The position numbers were made by a program, and so were the translations under genes. From a virus, in the IMG/VR virus record IMGVR_UViG_3300044797_000042, positions 1 through 29,177 of that record: DNA of 29,177 nt, one strand, 5' to 3'. Below, in pieces: positions 27,608-29,177 of this stretch. The notes below the pieces were generated by a model that ran no database searches, had not been told where the DNA came from, and was given only the letters and a program-made list of their open reading frames with translations. Numbering within the stretch: position 1 is the first letter of the stretch; each line of letters opens with the position of its first letter.

Positions 27608-29177
27608 ATGCGTTTTGCATACCTCTTAATTCTCTTCACCTCCCTGGCGTGGGGCCAGAGTGTGCCGAACGGCACCATCACGCAGGGGCAGGTATGGAGC
27701 GCGGCGCAGTGGAATGCCGCCTGGGAGGCAAAAGTCGATTACCCGTTGGGCGCGTTGCCGGCAGTGACTTATGCATCGGCCAATATCTTCCCCGCGCAAG
27801 CCTATGGCTCATGTACCTGGACGACTGCATCCAACCCGACGACCGATGTAGGGCCCTGTATCAATTTAGCTATTGCGGCGGCTGCGGCGGCCGGAGGTGG
27901 GACAGTCACCATCCCTGCCACGGGTCCAGGCGTCGGCTTTGGCGTGACGACGCCGATTGTGCAAGCGAATAATGGTGTCCATGTTCAAGGCGCCGGACTT
28001 CAGTACGGCGGCTCCTCTGCGACCACGACCCTGATTGCGACTTCGTCCTTCCCTTCCACCGGGACGATGTTCACCATCGCCTCCAGTGGCGCAGAGCTTT
28101 CCGACGTGAGCGTCACCGGGATCAATTTCAACGCGAACAACTATGCCGAGCACGGCTTTCACGCAACCTCGGTGGCATCCTCGACATTCGAGATCAACTG
28201 CACGGATGCGGGTGGTGCGGGACACGGAAGTCCGACCACCGGGAGCGGTGCATACAATGGCGGGGCTGAGTGCATCATTTTCGATACCGGTACGGGCGGA
28301 AACGGTAACCAGAATAACGTCTTCAGCAAAATCTATGGCGCGACCAACAACTACGCCAAGATCGCGCGCTTCGATACCGGAGGGTCTCCGGGTGCGAAAG
28401 AGACCACGAACACGAGCCAGAACGTCTTTGGGGATGTGTTCATCAACATGGGGACTGATCTCGGTGACGGGATCGTCATCGGGGACAACGACAACACCCA
28501 ATTTGTAGGGGAGATTCGTTGTCAGGGTGGTTGCAAGGGGAACACTGCCGGGACCTATGGTGCTGGGCGTCCCTTCATCATCACCAATGGCGGAGCGAGC
28601 ACCGGATATACCTCACCTGATGGTGTCTCGACCAATGGGAGTCAGTTAAATTCCCAAATTCGGATCGCTCATACGAGCGTCCCCGTCGCGGTTTTGGGAT
28701 ATCAGACCGGCTCGACCATCGTCAAGACGGCAGGGAGCGGCACGGAGACTTTAGCGACCGTCACGTTGACCCCGACGACTCCGACACCCGTGGCCTCCAA
28801 GGGTCAGGACACCATCACCTTCACGGCGAACCCCATTACCGCAGGTGTGGCCGCTGGAATGGTGCTTGAGAACTGCGGTAATGGCGTGATGGACTCCGGC
28901 ATGCCGGGGAACGATCCAGTATTGCAAGTCACCTCGACCACGATCGAACATTTGCAGCCGATCATGGACTTGAAGACCTTTGGTCTTGCGAACTTTCCAG
29001 CTTCCTATACCTGTACGTATGGTTACGGCATCACATCGCAAGCCGCGACCGGCGGTGGGATCACCTCGGGCACCTACGTCATCACCTCGAACGGCACGAC
29101 CTGGTCTACGACGACCGTCCCCACCGGCGGCCATTCGCAATCCGGGATTTCGGCGGTCAGTGAAGCAAGCGGCGCTG
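27608..29177 (+). CDS. Tailspike-like protein with signal peptide, 5' part
   Basis: The frame is open for 523 codons to the window end, so the gene continues outside. The first residues, MRFAYLLILFTSLAWGQS, look like a Sec signal peptide (basic n-region, hydrophobic core, A-x-G before QS). Then comes ITQGQVWSAAQWNAAWEAKVD, a phage-tail 'TAAQWN-x-x-x-x-AK' module, and a beta-helix-like region (CINLAIAAAAAAGGGTVTIP, then VHVQGAGLQ, and repeated Gly/Asn turns). It is probably a second spike or depolymerase. The signal peptide is unusual on a virion protein, which normally folds in the cytoplasm. ATG 27608 has AAGG 13 bases upstream. Confidence 0.65.
   Translation, partial: MRFAYLLILFTSLAWGQSVPNGTITQGQVWSAAQWNAAWEAKVDYPLGALPAVTYASANIFPAQAYGSCTWTTASNPTTDVGPCINLAIAAAAAAGGGTVTIPATGPGVGFGVTTPIVQANNGVHVQGAGLQYGGSSATTTLIATSSFPSTGTMFTIASSGAELSDVSVTGINFNANNYAEHGFHATSVASSTFEINCTDAGGAGHGSPTTGSGAYNGGAECIIFDTGTGGNGNQNNVFSKIYGATNNYAKIARFDTGGSPGAKETTNTSQNVFGDVFINMGTDLGDGIVIGDNDNTQFVGEIRCQGGCKGNTAGTYGAGRPFIITNGGASTGYTSPDGVSTNGSQLNSQIRIAHTSVPVAVLGYQTGSTIVKTAGSGTETLATVTLTPTTPTPVASKGQDTITFTANPITAGVAAGMVLENCGNGVMDSGMPGNDPVLQVTSTTIEHLQPIMDLKTFGLANFPASYTCTYGYGITSQAATGGGITSGTYVITSNGTTWSTTTVPTGGHSQSGISAVSEASGA

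Overview
The window is most of the genome of a short-tailed, P22-like double-stranded DNA bacteriophage (podovirus architecture). The evidence is a set of virion genes in P22-like order: small and large terminase, P22-type portal, scaffold, P22-type coat, gp4-like adaptor, gp10-like tail factor, three ejection-type proteins and a beta-helix tailspike. The host cannot be named from sequence. Moderately high GC, perfect DnaA boxes and a perfect bacterial parS site suggest a Gram-negative bacterium outside the Enterobacterales; this is inference. I see no integrase, DNA polymerase, helicase, ParA/ParB or tRNA gene. Both ends cut through virion genes. Because gp10 normally follows gp4, the right end probably leads back towards the left end on a circular or terminally redundant map, with an unseen piece between.

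Layout. (1) 1-8686, plus strand: gp10-like tail factor (partial), a small virion protein, a cupin-fold protein, three ejection proteins, a 717-aa tailspike, then a lysis-like module (coiled-coil membrane protein, lysozyme-like protein, holin candidate, papain-like NlpC/P60-type hydrolase). (2) 8701-15305, minus strand: a long early operon of about 22 mostly tiny genes coupled by ATGA, GTGA or TAATG overlaps. It encodes an N6-adenine methyltransferase, a compact C5-cytosine methyltransferase, a Ref-like HNH nuclease, an SSB-like protein ending in DDVPF, a DUF551 protein, Zn-knuckle proteins and unknowns. (3) 15306-15410: control region with a strong leftward sigma70-type promoter overlapped by inverted-repeat operators. 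(4) 15411-17380, plus strand: Cro-like repressor, a second HTH protein, a lambda-O-like initiator carrying an internal origin (three DnaA boxes plus three iterons), a Cys-rich protein, a 51-aa HTH protein, a VRR-NUC-like nuclease and a membrane peptide. (5) 17393-29177, plus strand: a promoter, two small basic proteins, a GroES-like protein whose start contains a perfect parS site, terminases, portal, scaffold, coat, small virion proteins, adaptor, and a second tailspike-like protein that begins with a Sec-type signal peptide and runs off the window.

How it works together. The Cro-like protein probably represses the leftward promoter through the overlapping operators. The O-like protein, with host DnaA, probably fires the internal origin. 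The early operon supplies methylation, a nuclease and ssDNA binding. The late genes build and fill the capsid, eject DNA and lyse the cell. The most unusual parts are the DnaA-box/iteron origin, the orphan parS, a hairpin that would mask the coat gene's ribosome-binding site, and the signal peptide on a tailspike-like protein. No gap between genes exceeds about 130 bases.
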